Shown: positions 51,029-59,844, numbered from the stretch's first letter. The stretch is DNA of 64,000 nt from Gemmatimonadota bacterium (GCA_028287305.1 JAQBPX010000038.1:1-64000); one strand, 5' to 3'. Notes: a model not told the origin generated them from the letters alone. Made by a program: numbers and translations.

Positions 51029-51874
51029 CTATCGATTCACCAGCCACTGGACCATCGACTCCCCCCACAACAGCGTCACCATTGCCGCCGGCGCCAGGAA
51101 CACCCCGAACGGGACGAGCGGCATCTCGACCGGATCCGGATTCCCGAGCGCCAGCTCCGTCTGCTCGCTGCCCCGCGACGCGCGCACGCGTGCGACCGGG
51201 TACACCACGCCAAGGAACACGATGATCCCGATGAAGGCGGCCACGAACACCGTGATGATCGCGCGCTCCGGGCCGAGGGCTGCGCCCGCGAACGCCATGA
51301 GGGTCACGTCGCCCATCCCCATCGCCTCGCGCTTGGTCACCACCTCGCCCAGCCACCCGGCGATCGCGATGAAGCCCGCGCCCGTGCACGCGCCGATCAG
51401 CGCCCCGTAGGGCGTGGCGAACGGGGTGGGTACGTCTTGCATCAGCGCGACGACGCTCGTGACCATCGCGAAGATCATCCCGAACACCGTGAAGCCATCG
51501 GGAATCACGTAGTGCCGCGCGTCCGTGATCGCCACGCCGAACAGGATCGTCGCCATCACCGACACGCGGAAGGCGACGAAGGGATCGGCCCACGCGCGGA
51601 AGAACGCGAACCACGCCAGCGCGACCACGAGCTCCACCAGCGGGTACTGGAAGGAGATCGGCTCATCGCAGCAGCGGCACTTGCCGCGCAGCACCAGCCA
51701 GCTCACGATCGGGATGTTCTCGAACCACGCCAGCGGGTTCTTGCATCGCGGGCAGCGCGAGCGCGGTCGCACGACCGACTTGTCGTGGGGCCAGCGATAG
51801 ACGCAGACGTTGAGGAACGAGCCCGCGCACGCCCCGAAGGCGAAGGCGACGAGCGGGATGAAGAAGTCGTTCAC
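51029..51874 (-). CDS. pilD: Type IV prepilin peptidase / methyltransferase
   Basis: 281 residues from the GTG at 51874. Inner-membrane aspartyl enzyme that cuts leader peptides from prepilins and N-methylates the new residue 1. FGACAGSFLNVCVYRWP, zinc-type CPRCKNPLAWFENIPIVSW ... CRCC (four Cys), ITDARHYVIPD with one Asp, and GMGDVTLMAFAGAALGP with the second catalytic Asp are present. Seven or eight hydrophobic helices are visible. It overlaps the methyltransferase gene by 4 nt. It could process the prepilin at 6.6-7.1 kb. Confidence 0.95.
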   Translation of the reverse strand: MNDFFIPLVAFAFGACAGSFLNVCVYRWPHDKSVVRPRSRCPRCKNPLAWFENIPIVSWLVLRGKCRCCDEPISFQYPLVELVVALAWFAFFRAWADPFVAFRVSVMATILFGVAITDARHYVIPDGFTVFGMIFAMVTSVVALMQDVPTPFATPYGALIGACTGAGFIAIAGWLGEVVTKREAMGMGDVTLMAFAGAALGPERAIITVFVAAFIGIIVFLGVVYPVARVRASRGSEQTELALGNPDPVEMPLVPFGVFLAPAAMVTLLWGESMVQWLVNR

Positions 51875-52632
51875 TGTGAGGGGCGCAGCTGGTAGAGGAA
51901 GATCCCGGTCGCCACGGCGACGTTGAGCGATTCGACGGTGGAGCTGATCGGCAGCGAGACGAGCGACTGGCAACGCGCGCGCGCCTGGTCCGAGATGCCG
52001 GCTCCCTCATTCCCCACCACGAGTGCGAGGTGATCAGGGGCGGCGTTGCCGAGCGGCTGGCCGCCGGCGTCCGTCCCCCATAGGACGAGTCCGGCGCCCG
52101 AACGGAACGCATCGATTTCGGCCCAGCTGGCCGCGAATGCGGGGTGCTGGAAGAGGGCTCCCATGGCGCTCCTCACGACCTTGGCATTCCAGAGGTCTAC
52201 GGTGCCGGGGAGTGCCAGTGTGGCAGTGGCGCCGAGGGCCGCTGCCGTGCGCAGGATGGTGCCCACGTTGCCCGGATCCTGGACGCCGTCCAGGATCACG
52301 ATCCGGGAAACGGACGTTTTCGCGAGCGCCGGTAACGACCGTTGCGGGATCTCCGCCACCGCGAGCACTCCCTGCGGCGATTCCGTCTCCGCGGCCGACC
52401 CGAATTCGGCGTCGGTCACCTCGGTGACCACCACGCCGGCGGCGTGAAGCGCCGCGCGAAGTGCGGCACCCCGCGGAGAAGTCGCCAGCGTGGGCGAGAC
52501 GAGCGCCCCCTCCACTGCCAGCGGCGACCGCAGCAGCTCCTCCACCGCTCGGATTCCCTCCGCCACGAACTGCGAGCCGCGCTCCCGCGCTTTCCGGCGC
52601 CGGAGGTCGCGAGCTAAGGTCAGGAGCTTCAA
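51871..52632 (-). CDS. TrmH/SpoU-family RNA 2'-O-methyltransferase
   Basis: 253 residues from a TTG at 52632 (MKLLTLARDLRRRKARERG), which is the family N-terminus. The SPOUT knot motifs are ILDGVQDPGNVGTILRTAAALG, VVGNEGAGI and LPISSTVESLNVAVATGIFLY. It methylates a ribose in 23S rRNA or tRNA; the exact target (RlmB- or TsnR-like) is undetermined. The first 90 residues are the substrate-binding domain. Start choice is uncertain; no stronger codon is available. It overlaps the prepilin peptidase by 4 nt and is divergent from the M48 gene. Confidence 0.93.
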   Translation of the reverse strand: MKLLTLARDLRRRKARERGSQFVAEGIRAVEELLRSPLAVEGALVSPTLATSPRGAALRAALHAAGVVVTEVTDAEFGSAAETESPQGVLAVAEIPQRSLPALAKTSVSRIVILDGVQDPGNVGTILRTAAALGATATLALPGTVDLWNAKVVRSAMGALFQHPAFAASWAEIDAFRSGAGLVLWGTDAGGQPLGNAAPDHLALVVGNEGAGISDQARARCQSLVSLPISSTVESLNVAVATGIFLYQLRPSQ

Positions 52633-52716
52633 AGTCTTACCCGGGTTGCCCGTGGTGTAGTGGCGGGAATGGTACTTGCTTTCACGCTCGTTGCCACCCT
52701 GAAGACGAGTGAACCA

Positions 52717-53523
52717 ATGAAACGATTTCTGGCCGGAGCGGCGATCGCCGTTGCAATCAGTGCATGCGGCATCTCCCAGCAGCAGGAAGTGCAGATGGGC
52801 GCCGACTACTCGGCGCAGATCGCGCAGCAGCTTCCCCTCGTGCAGGACCCCGAGATCAACCGCTACATCAATGTCATCGGCGACTCGATCGCCAAGCTGA
52901 CGGCTCGCGGTGACCTCGACTGGCACTTCTACGTGGTGGATGCCAAGGAAGTGAACGCGTTTGCGGTGCCGGGCGGATACGTCTACGTGAACCGCGGGCT
53001 CATCGAGCGCGCGCAGAACATGTCGCAGCTCGCCGGCGTGCTCGGCCACGAGATTGGCCACGTGGTGCGCCGCCACTCGGTGAAGCAGATGGAGCAGATG
53101 CAGGGCGCGCAGGTCGGCGTCGGGCTCGCGTGCGTGCTCACCAGCGTCTGCAACAGCCAGCTGGGGCAGACGGCCATCAACGTCGGCGGCACGGCGCTGT
53201 TCGCGAAGTTCAGCCGCGGTGACGAGGCGCAGGCCGATGAAGAGGGCGTGAAGAACACCATTCGCGCCGGCATCAGCCCCAAGGGCATCCCCGAGATGTT
53301 CCGCATCCTGCTCGACGAGCGCGCGACCAAGCCCGCGGCGGTGGAGGCGTGGTTCGCCACGCACCCGCTCGAGGAGGATCGCGTGACGGCGACGGAAGCG
53401 CAGATCGCGACGTACGACCCGAAGCTCATCAACTCGCTCACGCGCGACACGCAGGCCTTCCGCACCTTCAAGGCGCGAGTGGCCTCGCTCCCGCCGAGCC
53501 CGACGCCGCGCGCCGCGCCGTAG
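52717..53523 (+). CDS. M48-family metalloprotease lipoprotein (BepA/LoiP-like)
   Basis: 268 residues from the ATG at 52717. Lipoprotein signal MKRFLAGAAIAVAISAC, then an M48 catalytic domain with GVLGHEIGHVVRRHS (HExxH zinc site, about residue 112) and a third ligand Glu in DEAQADEEG (about 173). The stretch VNAFAVPGGYVYVNRGLIE is conserved in the family. These proteases act in the periplasm on outer-membrane proteins or act as quality-control factors. No TPR domain follows, so it is nearer to LoiP than to BepA. Upstream in-frame Met residues exist, but the signal peptide fixes the start. Confidence 0.93.
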   Translation: MKRFLAGAAIAVAISACGISQQQEVQMGADYSAQIAQQLPLVQDPEINRYINVIGDSIAKLTARGDLDWHFYVVDAKEVNAFAVPGGYVYVNRGLIERAQNMSQLAGVLGHEIGHVVRRHSVKQMEQMQGAQVGVGLACVLTSVCNSQLGQTAINVGGTALFAKFSRGDEAQADEEGVKNTIRAGISPKGIPEMFRILLDERATKPAAVEAWFATHPLEEDRVTATEAQIATYDPKLINSLTRDTQAFRTFKARVASLPPSPTPRAAP

Positions 53524-53526
53524 TTC

Positions 53527-53800
53527 GTCGCGCTCCACACGTAGGGGTCTCTCGGCGTAACGGCTGAGTTGGTTCCTCGGAGACTACCGCGGAACAAATG
53601 ATACGGAATTCCGCGGACACCGCAACGACAACTGATTTTGGTAAACAGCACACCCATCGAGCTCAAAGCTCGATGGGTGTGCTGTTTCAAAGGCTTTGAA
53701 GTTGCTGTATCCGCGGAGTCCGTATCAGTTCGTCCGCGGCCCTTTCCGTTGGAACCAAGGACGCGGCTACGCCACGAGACCCCTACGTGTGGAGCGCGAC
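53527..53800. repeat. Long inverted-repeat element (copy B), 274 bp
   Basis: Perfect 25-bp terminal inverted repeats (53527-53551 with 53776-53800) flank imperfect inner inverted blocks and a central 21-bp perfect hairpin (53643-53663 with 53667-53687, loop caa). It fills the gap between convergent M48 and PNP genes. It shares blocks and design with 41578-41738. There is no open reading frame of meaning inside. Confidence 0.92.
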
Positions 53801-53804
53801 AGGC

Positions 53805-54641
53805 CTACGGTAGCGTCCTCACGATCTCCCTCACCAGGCGCTGGAAGTCTCCCGTCACGCGATCGGTGGTCTCGATGACCTCCGCATGCGTGATCGGCTG
53901 GTCCGAGAGCCCGCACGCCAGGTTCGTGACGCACGTGATCCCCACCACGCGCATTCCCATCGCGCGCGCCACGATCACCTCCGGCACCGTGGACATCCCC
54001 GTCGCGTCGGCGCCCAGCGTCGCCAGCATCTTCACCTCGGCGCGCGTCTCGTAGGTCGGGCCGAGCAGCCCCGCATATACGCCCTCCTCGAGCTCGACCC
54101 CGACCGTCGCGGCGGCGCGCTTCGCGAGCTGCCTCAGCTCGCGATCATAGGGGTCCGACATGTCGGGGAACCTGGTGTCACCCTCCTCCTGCGCACCCGT
54201 GAGCGGATTGCGGAACATGAGGTTGAGGTGGTCCTCGATCAGCATCAACGTGCCGGGCCTGAAGCTGCTGCGAATCCCGCCCGCGGCGTTCGAGACCACC
54301 AGCACGGGCGCTCCGAGCGCGTGCAGCACGCGCGCCGGAAATCCCGCGAGCGCGGGGTCATGTCCCTCGTACATGTGAAACCGACCCGCGAGCGCAGCGA
54401 CCGCGCGCCCCTCGAGCGTGCCGACGATCAGTTCGCCAGCGTGTCCCACCACGGTGGCCGATGGGAAGCCGGGCACGTCTCGATACGGGATGCGCACCGC
54501 ACCCTCGATCGCCTTCGCCAGTCCACCCAGCCCGGAGCCGAGGATGATTCCCGCCACGGGAACGGTTCGGTCACCGGCGATCTTGCGGATCGCCTCCGCC
54601 GACGCCCTGGCGGCCGCCGCACCATACGAGTGGCCGATCAT
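53805..54641 (-). CDS. punA: Purine nucleoside phosphorylase
   Basis: 278 residues. Phosphorolysis of inosine/guanosine to hypoxanthine/guanine and ribose-1-phosphate. GIILGSGLGGLAK, GRFHMYEGHDP, VVSNAAGGIRSSFRPGTLMLIEDHLNL, LGPTYETRAEVKML and ATGMSTVPEVIVARAMGMRVVGITCVTNLACG are the trimeric PNP hallmarks. It overlaps adenosine deaminase by 4 nt, giving the two consecutive steps from adenosine. It is the last gene of the leftward salvage operon and ends 5 bp from the repeat element. Confidence 0.96.
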   Translation of the reverse strand: MIGHSYGAAAARASAEAIRKIAGDRTVPVAGIILGSGLGGLAKAIEGAVRIPYRDVPGFPSATVVGHAGELIVGTLEGRAVAALAGRFHMYEGHDPALAGFPARVLHALGAPVLVVSNAAGGIRSSFRPGTLMLIEDHLNLMFRNPLTGAQEEGDTRFPDMSDPYDRELRQLAKRAAATVGVELEEGVYAGLLGPTYETRAEVKMLATLGADATGMSTVPEVIVARAMGMRVVGITCVTNLACGLSDQPITHAEVIETTDRVTGDFQRLVREIVRTLP

Positions 54642-55678
54642 CGCCCGTTCCTCAGCTTCTCGATGTCTTCCATGGCGCAGGCGACGAGCTTCTCCTTCTC
54701 GGCCACTGGCAGGAAGCCGCTGTTGAAGCCGTTCATCGCGACCTCGGTGAGCTCCTCGAAGGTGAACGAGAGGTGCTGTGCGGCGCGCACGTACTCGTCG
54801 GTGAGGGTCACGCCGCTCATCAGCCGGTTGTCGGTGTTGAGCACCACGTTCATGCCGCGGTCGAAGTAGCGGCGGAAGGGATGCTCCTCGTAGCTGCTCG
54901 CCGCGTGCGTCTGCACGTTGCTCGTGAGGCAGATCTCGAGGGCGATGCGCCGATCGTTCACGTAATCGGTGAGCGAGTCGTCCTCGATCAGCCGCGTCGC
55001 GTGGCCGATGCGGTGCGCGCCGCAGAGGTGCACGGCCTGGCGGACCGAGCTCGCGTCGTCGCCCTCACCGGCGTGGCAGGTGCACGCCAGCTCGTGATTG
55101 CGCGCGTACGCGAACGCCTCGGCGTGCCGCGACGCGGGGTTCCCCGCTTCCCCACCTGCCAGGTCGAAGCCCACCACGCCCGTGTGGCGATACGACACTG
55201 CGAGCTTCGCCAGCTCGAGTGAGACCTCCGGCGCCATGCTCCGGAGCGCGGTGACGATCACGCGCCCCACCACGCCGTGCTCCTTCTCCGCGCGCGCCAG
55301 TCCGCGCAGCGGGGCCTCCACGGCCTCGCCGAGGGAAAGTCCCTCGCGCACGTTGAGCACGGGCGCATAGCGGACCTCGATATAGCGCACTCCTTCCGCG
55401 GCCGCATCCTCGGCGAGCTCGAACGCGATGCGCTCGAGCGACTCGGCGGTCTGCATCACCGAGAGCGTGACGTCGAAGCGCTGGAGGTATTCCTCGAGGT
55501 TGTTCGCGTCATCCACGCGCATGTAGTCGCGCAACGCGTCCACGTCGTCGGCGGGCATGTGGCGCTTGTACTCGCGGCCGAGCTCGAGGAGCGTGGAGGG
55601 GCGCAGCGAGCCGTCCAGGTGGCAGTGCAGCTCCGCCTTGGGCAGGCGGCGGAGGATGTCCGGTGTTGCGACAGGCAT
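54638..55678 (-). CDS. add: Adenosine deaminase
   Basis: 346 residues. Converts adenosine to inosine. The zinc motif KAELHCHLDGSLRPSTL, CHAGEGDDASSV (catalytic Glu), RIGHATRL and VVLNTDNRLMSG (metal-binding Asp) are present. It is a cytosolic TIM-barrel enzyme. Its start codon overlaps the stop of the 81-aa gene by one base (TGATG) and its stop overlaps the PNP gene by 4 nt, which indicates tight translational coupling and a fixed order of the pathway. Confidence 0.96.
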   Translation of the reverse strand: MPVATPDILRRLPKAELHCHLDGSLRPSTLLELGREYKRHMPADDVDALRDYMRVDDANNLEEYLQRFDVTLSVMQTAESLERIAFELAEDAAAEGVRYIEVRYAPVLNVREGLSLGEAVEAPLRGLARAEKEHGVVGRVIVTALRSMAPEVSLELAKLAVSYRHTGVVGFDLAGGEAGNPASRHAEAFAYARNHELACTCHAGEGDDASSVRQAVHLCGAHRIGHATRLIEDDSLTDYVNDRRIALEICLTSNVQTHAASSYEEHPFRRYFDRGMNVVLNTDNRLMSGVTLTDEYVRAAQHLSFTFEELTEVAMNGFNSGFLPVAEKEKLVACAMEDIEKLRNGR

Positions 55679-55923
55679 CAGGCCTCGGGCAGGTCCGCGA
55701 CGGACTGGCCGGCGCGGTTGGTGATGATGCGGAAGATCGAGCCGCCGGCGACCGGCGCATCGGCGCCGATCGGCAGTCCCCGGCTGTCCGTGATGAGGCG
55801 TGCACCCGACTCGACGCCGGCGGCCAGCGCGCCATCGAAGGCGCGGACGGCGTCGAGTACTGTGGCACCAGCGACGACGTCGAGCCCCTTGCCGTTCACG
55901 TACACGCGTACGGTGTCGCTCAT
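55678..55923 (-). CDS. 81-aa protein of the purine-salvage operon, function unknown
   Basis: 81 residues. MSDTVRVYVNGKGLDVVAGATVLDAVRAFD has the beta-hairpin-helix start of beta-grasp proteins (ThiS/MoaD-like or ferredoxin-like), then GARLITDSRGLPIGADAPV and SIFRIITNRAGQSVADLPEA. There is no C-terminal Gly-Gly and no Cys for an iron-sulfur cluster, so neither sulfur carrier nor ferredoxin is indicated. It overlaps the 5'-nucleotidase stop by 4 nt and the adenosine deaminase start by 1 nt. By context it may partner one of these enzymes; this is inference. Confidence 0.7.
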   Translation of the reverse strand: MSDTVRVYVNGKGLDVVAGATVLDAVRAFDGALAAGVESGARLITDSRGLPIGADAPVAGGSIFRIITNRAGQSVADLPEA

Positions 55924-58900
55924 CGCGGCGGGTCCACGATGAAGCGCGGTTCCTTCGGAGCCTGCAGGGGGCGCGGCTGCTTCTCTACCCAGGCGATGAG
56001 CGCGTCGAGGTCGACGATGTTCAGGTTCTTCACCGAGAGCGCCGGCTTGAGCTGCGGGCCCAGCGCGTCGCCGCCGGTGACGATGAAGTCACTCGTGATC
56101 AGCGCGTAGGTGGAATCGTCGACGAGCGGCTGCCCGCCGGCGAGCGTGATGCTGTTGACGCGGCTCCCCACGGCGCGCGTGGTGTCGTAGTGCACCGTGA
56201 TGCCGCTCACGTGGAACTTGAGCCGGCGATCGGCCACGATCCGCTCGACCAGCGCGCGCACGTCGCGTCCCTTGAAGGTGAGCCGGTAGAGGATGTTGGC
56301 GAACGGCTCGATCTCGAAGAACGCTCCGTAGTCCTGCGGGCCGGCGCCCAGTGCCACCCGCACCCCGCCGTTGTTCATGAGCGATATGTCGCCCTGGCCG
56401 GCGTCGCGCTGCCCGTCCGCCACGAGGTTCGCCAGCGCAAACTGCTCGACGAGCTTCGGCATGGGCTCCGCCACCACCGTCACGACCCGCGACACCTTCG
56501 CTGCAACTTTCGCCTGCGCGGCATCGACGATCTTCTGCACCGCTGGATCCGGGACCAGCGAGTCGGCGAAGATGTCGGTTACGTTGGCGACCGCCGTTCG
56601 CCCCGACGTCGCGCCGGCCGGGACGTCGAGCGTCTCCACGGCCTGCCCGCGATGCCGCGCCTGCACGATGGGGATGCCGTTGATCACCGTGTTGATGAGC
56701 GTGTGCGTGTGGCCGCTGACGATCGCGTCGATGTGCTCCGTGACGGAGTTCGCCAGCTTGATGATCTCGCCGTCGCACGGCTTGCCCGGATCGCAGAACG
56801 CGCCCGCGTGGGCGATCACGATCACGATGTCGGCGCCACGCGCCCGCAGGCGACGGGCGAGCGTGTCCACGATTGGCGCCGGGTCCACGAAGCGAAGCCC
56901 CGCCACGTTCGCGGACCGCGTGGTGGTCGGCGTCTCGACGGTCGCCACGCCAATGATGCCGATCTTGTAGCGTCCACGCGTCACGAGCGTGTCGTTGCGA
57001 ACCCACGGAATGTCCCTGCCCAGGCTGTCGCGCACGTTCGCCGCGAGGAAGGCGAACTTCGCCTGCTTCATGCGGGCGCGGAGCACCTCGCGCCCCCAGT
57101 CCCACTCGTGGTTGCCCACCGCTGTGGCGACGTAGCCCACGGCATTATAGTAGTCCACCACCGGGCGCCCTTCCGCAAGGTTCGACGCGGGCGTCCCCTG
57201 GAACAGGTCACCGCCGTCCACGAGCACCGACTCGCATTCCGGGGGCGCGCACTCGGCGCGAGCCTTCTGGATCATGGTCGCCACGTTGGCGGCGCCGCCA
57301 CGAATCGCCGGACCGTTGTATGCGCGCGCCACGAGCGCCCCATGGAAGTCGTTCGTGCCGATGATGCGAATGCGCGGGCCGGTGAGCGGTGGCACGCGCA
57401 CCTTGTTCGTCACGGCGCTGTCCCTGCCGGGCGTGGTGATACGGGGTGGCGTGGTGGCGCCTTCACTGTTCCGCGACATGTCGCGGCGCATGGCTGAATA
57501 CGCCGCGCCGATCGCCGCGTCCGGCACGATGCGCCAGTTGGGGTGGAAATAATCCGCGGGGCTGATCGTGCCGCGACGGCGCACCTCGTCGATCAGCAGC
57601 TGGCGGATCTCCTGCTGCTTGTCGTATACGAGCGGCGCGCCGGCGAGCATCGCGAAGCCGCCACCGCCCGTCTGTCGATAGTTGTTGAGCGCCATGGTGA
57701 GCGAGTCGCCCGCCTCGAGCGTCCTCCCCTTCCAGGTGAGGGTCGTGACCCGCTGGCCGAGGGGCTTCGAGAGGTCCAGCGTATAGTCCACGCCCGAGAC
57801 GACGTCGAAGTTGTAGCCCGGCACCGAGCGATCCACGATGCCACTGTCGGCGCCCACGCCGCGATAGTAGCGCGCGCTGTGCTCGAGGTACGCGCGAAGC
57901 TGCGCCCCGGAGATCTTCACCGCGCGCAGGGTGTTGTCGTAGGGATAGAGGGCCGCGATGCGCGCCACCGAGATGGCGCCGGAGTCGAGCGTGGCCGAAA
58001 TGTCGAACGCCGCCGAACTCGCGATGTCCGCACCGCTCGCCGCGCGCTCCACCTCGAGGATGAAGTCGATCAGGGGCGTGTCGACCACTCGCGCCGAGTC
58101 CGCGCGCCAGGTGACCGCGGTGCGCCCGATCGTGGCCGTGGCGTACGCCACCGTCGCCCGGTGCACTGCATCCGTGGCTGCCAGCACGGCCGCCTGCTCG
58201 GCGTGGCCCGCGGCCCGAACGAGCGTGCCCGTGTGCCCGGTGCGGGTGTACGACCCATCGGCACCGCGCGTGAAGTGCAGCGCGGCCACGCCGACCGACG
58301 TCGCCCAGTTCTTGGGCTGTTGCAGCACCACGCCGTTGATCACCGTGGCGGCGACTTCCTTGTGCGAATGCCCGTAGACGATGAACGCGATCCCCGGCAC
58401 GTCGCGCGCAATTCGGGCAGCCACGTTCTCGCTGCCCACGCCACTGCTCACGGTGTCGTAGCTGGCGGGTTCGTCGAGCCCCGAGTGGACGGACACGATC
58501 ACCACCTGCGCACCGGCGGCCTTCACCTCGGCCACGGCCGTGCGCACTTCGGGCACCACGTCGTGCATCACCACCTGGCCCGCCACGTTGTCGCGATCCC
58601 AGAGGTTCACGCCCGGCGTGGTCGCGCCAACGATGCCCACCTTCACCCCGCCACGCTCCACGATCGTCCACGCCTTGAAGGCGCGGGCCCCGGCCGGCGT
58701 TCGTGCATTGGCGGACAGGAACGGGAACTGCGCCTCGGCCACCGCGCGCCGCAGCGTGGGCATCCCGTAGTTGAACTCGTGATTGCCGATGGCGGCTGCG
58801 TCGTAGTGCATGGCATTCATCGCCGCGCTCACGGGATGCGGCTGGTCGGTGGCGACGCGCGCCGCCACGAACGCCAGCGGGTTGCCCTGCAGCAGGTCGC

Positions 58901-59162
58901 CCGCGTCGAGCAGGATCACCTGGCCGGGATGCGCGGCGCGCACCGAGTCCACGATGGTCGCCGCCCGCGTGAGGCCTCGCAGCGTGTCCGGCGCATTCGT
59001 GTAATAGTCCCAGCCGCGCAACCGCCCGTGGGTGTCGGTCGTGGTCACGACCACCAGGTCCAGCTGGTCGGGGGCGGTGCTCGCGGGCACCGACTGGGTC
59101 TGCGGCTGGCAGGCGCCAGCCGCGAGCGAGGCCGCCGCGGCCATGATACGAAATCGTGACAT
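55920..59162 (-). CDS. Tandem (duplicated) 5'-nucleotidase lipoprotein
   Basis: 1080 residues, about twice UshA length. Signal with lipobox-like SLAAGAC (Cys about 18). Module 1: TTDTHGRL, DAGDLLQGNP, GNHEFNYG, VHSG, GHSHKE (about 38-280), then a C-terminal 5'-nucleotidase domain with NYRQTGGGGFAML (about 490). Module 2: GTNDFHGAL, DGGDLFQGTP, GNHEWDWG, AHAG, GHTHTL (about 595-830), then ISLMNNGGVRVAL and FIVTGGDALG. Both metal sites look complete. It hydrolyses extracytoplasmic nucleotides to nucleosides. It overlaps the 81-aa gene by 4 nt. Its ATG is 6 nt after TAACTT. Confidence 0.92.
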   Translation of the reverse strand: MSRFRIMAAAASLAAGACQPQTQSVPASTAPDQLDLVVVTTTDTHGRLRGWDYYTNAPDTLRGLTRAATIVDSVRAAHPGQVILLDAGDLLQGNPLAFVAARVATDQPHPVSAAMNAMHYDAAAIGNHEFNYGMPTLRRAVAEAQFPFLSANARTPAGARAFKAWTIVERGGVKVGIVGATTPGVNLWDRDNVAGQVVMHDVVPEVRTAVAEVKAAGAQVVIVSVHSGLDEPASYDTVSSGVGSENVAARIARDVPGIAFIVYGHSHKEVAATVINGVVLQQPKNWATSVGVAALHFTRGADGSYTRTGHTGTLVRAAGHAEQAAVLAATDAVHRATVAYATATIGRTAVTWRADSARVVDTPLIDFILEVERAASGADIASSAAFDISATLDSGAISVARIAALYPYDNTLRAVKISGAQLRAYLEHSARYYRGVGADSGIVDRSVPGYNFDVVSGVDYTLDLSKPLGQRVTTLTWKGRTLEAGDSLTMALNNYRQTGGGGFAMLAGAPLVYDKQQEIRQLLIDEVRRRGTISPADYFHPNWRIVPDAAIGAAYSAMRRDMSRNSEGATTPPRITTPGRDSAVTNKVRVPPLTGPRIRIIGTNDFHGALVARAYNGPAIRGGAANVATMIQKARAECAPPECESVLVDGGDLFQGTPASNLAEGRPVVDYYNAVGYVATAVGNHEWDWGREVLRARMKQAKFAFLAANVRDSLGRDIPWVRNDTLVTRGRYKIGIIGVATVETPTTTRSANVAGLRFVDPAPIVDTLARRLRARGADIVIVIAHAGAFCDPGKPCDGEIIKLANSVTEHIDAIVSGHTHTLINTVINGIPIVQARHRGQAVETLDVPAGATSGRTAVANVTDIFADSLVPDPAVQKIVDAAQAKVAAKVSRVVTVVAEPMPKLVEQFALANLVADGQRDAGQGDISLMNNGGVRVALGAGPQDYGAFFEIEPFANILYRLTFKGRDVRALVERIVADRRLKFHVSGITVHYDTTRAVGSRVNSITLAGGQPLVDDSTYALITSDFIVTGGDALGPQLKPALSVKNLNIVDLDALIAWVEKQPRPLQAPKEPRFIVDPPR

Positions 59163-59168
59163 GGCCCG

Positions 59169-59174
59169 AAGTTA
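59169..59174 (-). promoter_or_regulatory. -10 element TAACTT for the nucleotidase operon
   Basis: TAACTT on the minus strand ends 6 nt before the ATG at 59162. It is 32 bp from the divergent -10 of udk. Confidence 0.45.
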
Positions 59175-59205
59175 TTCCCCGTCGCCCCCGCTGTCATCTG
59201 GATGG

Positions 59206-59211
59206 TAGCTT
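59206..59211 (+). promoter_or_regulatory. -10 element TAGCTT for udk
   Basis: TAGCTT abuts an ATG at 59212 and ends 6 nt before a GTG at 59218. The ATG would lie upstream of transcription, so the GTG is the likely start. Confidence 0.45.
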
Positions 59212-59217
59212 ATGGGC

Positions 59218-59844
59218 GTGAAGCCCTTCATTATCGGCATTGCGGGTGGCTCCGGCTCGGGCAAGTCCACGGTCGCGCGGCGGGTGGCCGAGGCCATCGC
59301 CACCGACAGCGTGGCGTTCATCGACATGGACGCCTACTACAACGACTACTCGCACCTGCCCTTCGAGGAGCGCCGCCGCATCAACTGGGACCACCCCGAC
59401 GCCTTCGACTGGGACTTCTTGGTCTCCCAGCTCGGCGCGCTGGTGAACGGGGAGGCGATCGAGAAGCCCTCGTACGACTTCGTGCACCACACCCGCGCCG
59501 CGGAGACGCGCACCGTGCAGCCGGCCAAGGTCGTGGTGGTGGACGGCATCCTGCTCTTCGTGGACCCTCGCCTGCGCGAGCTCTGCGACGTGAAGGTCTT
59601 CGTGGATGCCGATGCCGACATCCGGCTGATCCGCCGCATCCGCCGCGACATGCGCAAGCGCGGTCGCCCGCTGGAGGAGATCCTCGAGCAGTACCTCACC
59701 ACCGTGCAGCCCATGCACCTGCAGTTCGTGGAGCCGAGCAAGCGCTACGCCGACGTGATCGTGCCGCGCGGCGGCCACAATGCCGTCGCGATCGAGATGA
59801 TCGTGGCCAAGATCCAGCGGCGCATCAACTCCGCGCCGCGGTGA
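59218..59844 (+). CDS. udk: Uridine kinase
   Basis: 208 residues from the GTG at 59218 (210 from the ATG at 59212). Phosphorylates uridine/cytidine in pyrimidine salvage. Walker A IAGGSGSGKST, FIDMDAYYNDYSHL, INWDHPDAFDWDFL, KPSYDFVHHTR and VVVVDGILLFVDPRLREL with RRIRRDMRKRGR (lid) are typical. The GTG start is favoured by the -10 position. It is divergent from the nucleotidase operon, which would supply uridine. It overlaps the response-regulator gene by 4 nt, an unusual pairing. Confidence 0.93.
   Translation: MKPFIIGIAGGSGSGKSTVARRVAEAIATDSVAFIDMDAYYNDYSHLPFEERRRINWDHPDAFDWDFLVSQLGALVNGEAIEKPSYDFVHHTRAAETRTVQPAKVVVVDGILLFVDPRLRELCDVKVFVDADADIRLIRRIRRDMRKRGRPLEEILEQYLTTVQPMHLQFVEPSKRYADVIVPRGGHNAVAIEMIVAKIQRRINSAPR

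Noticed and set aside
53527-53800. Insertion sequence
   Set aside because: No transposase frame is inside; only the inverted-repeat structure is seen, so it is listed as a repeat.
55800-59159. Long plus-strand frames antisense to the nucleotidase
   Set aside because: The minus strand carries two complete 5'-nucleotidase modules; plus-strand translations are His/Arg-rich and lack homology signals.
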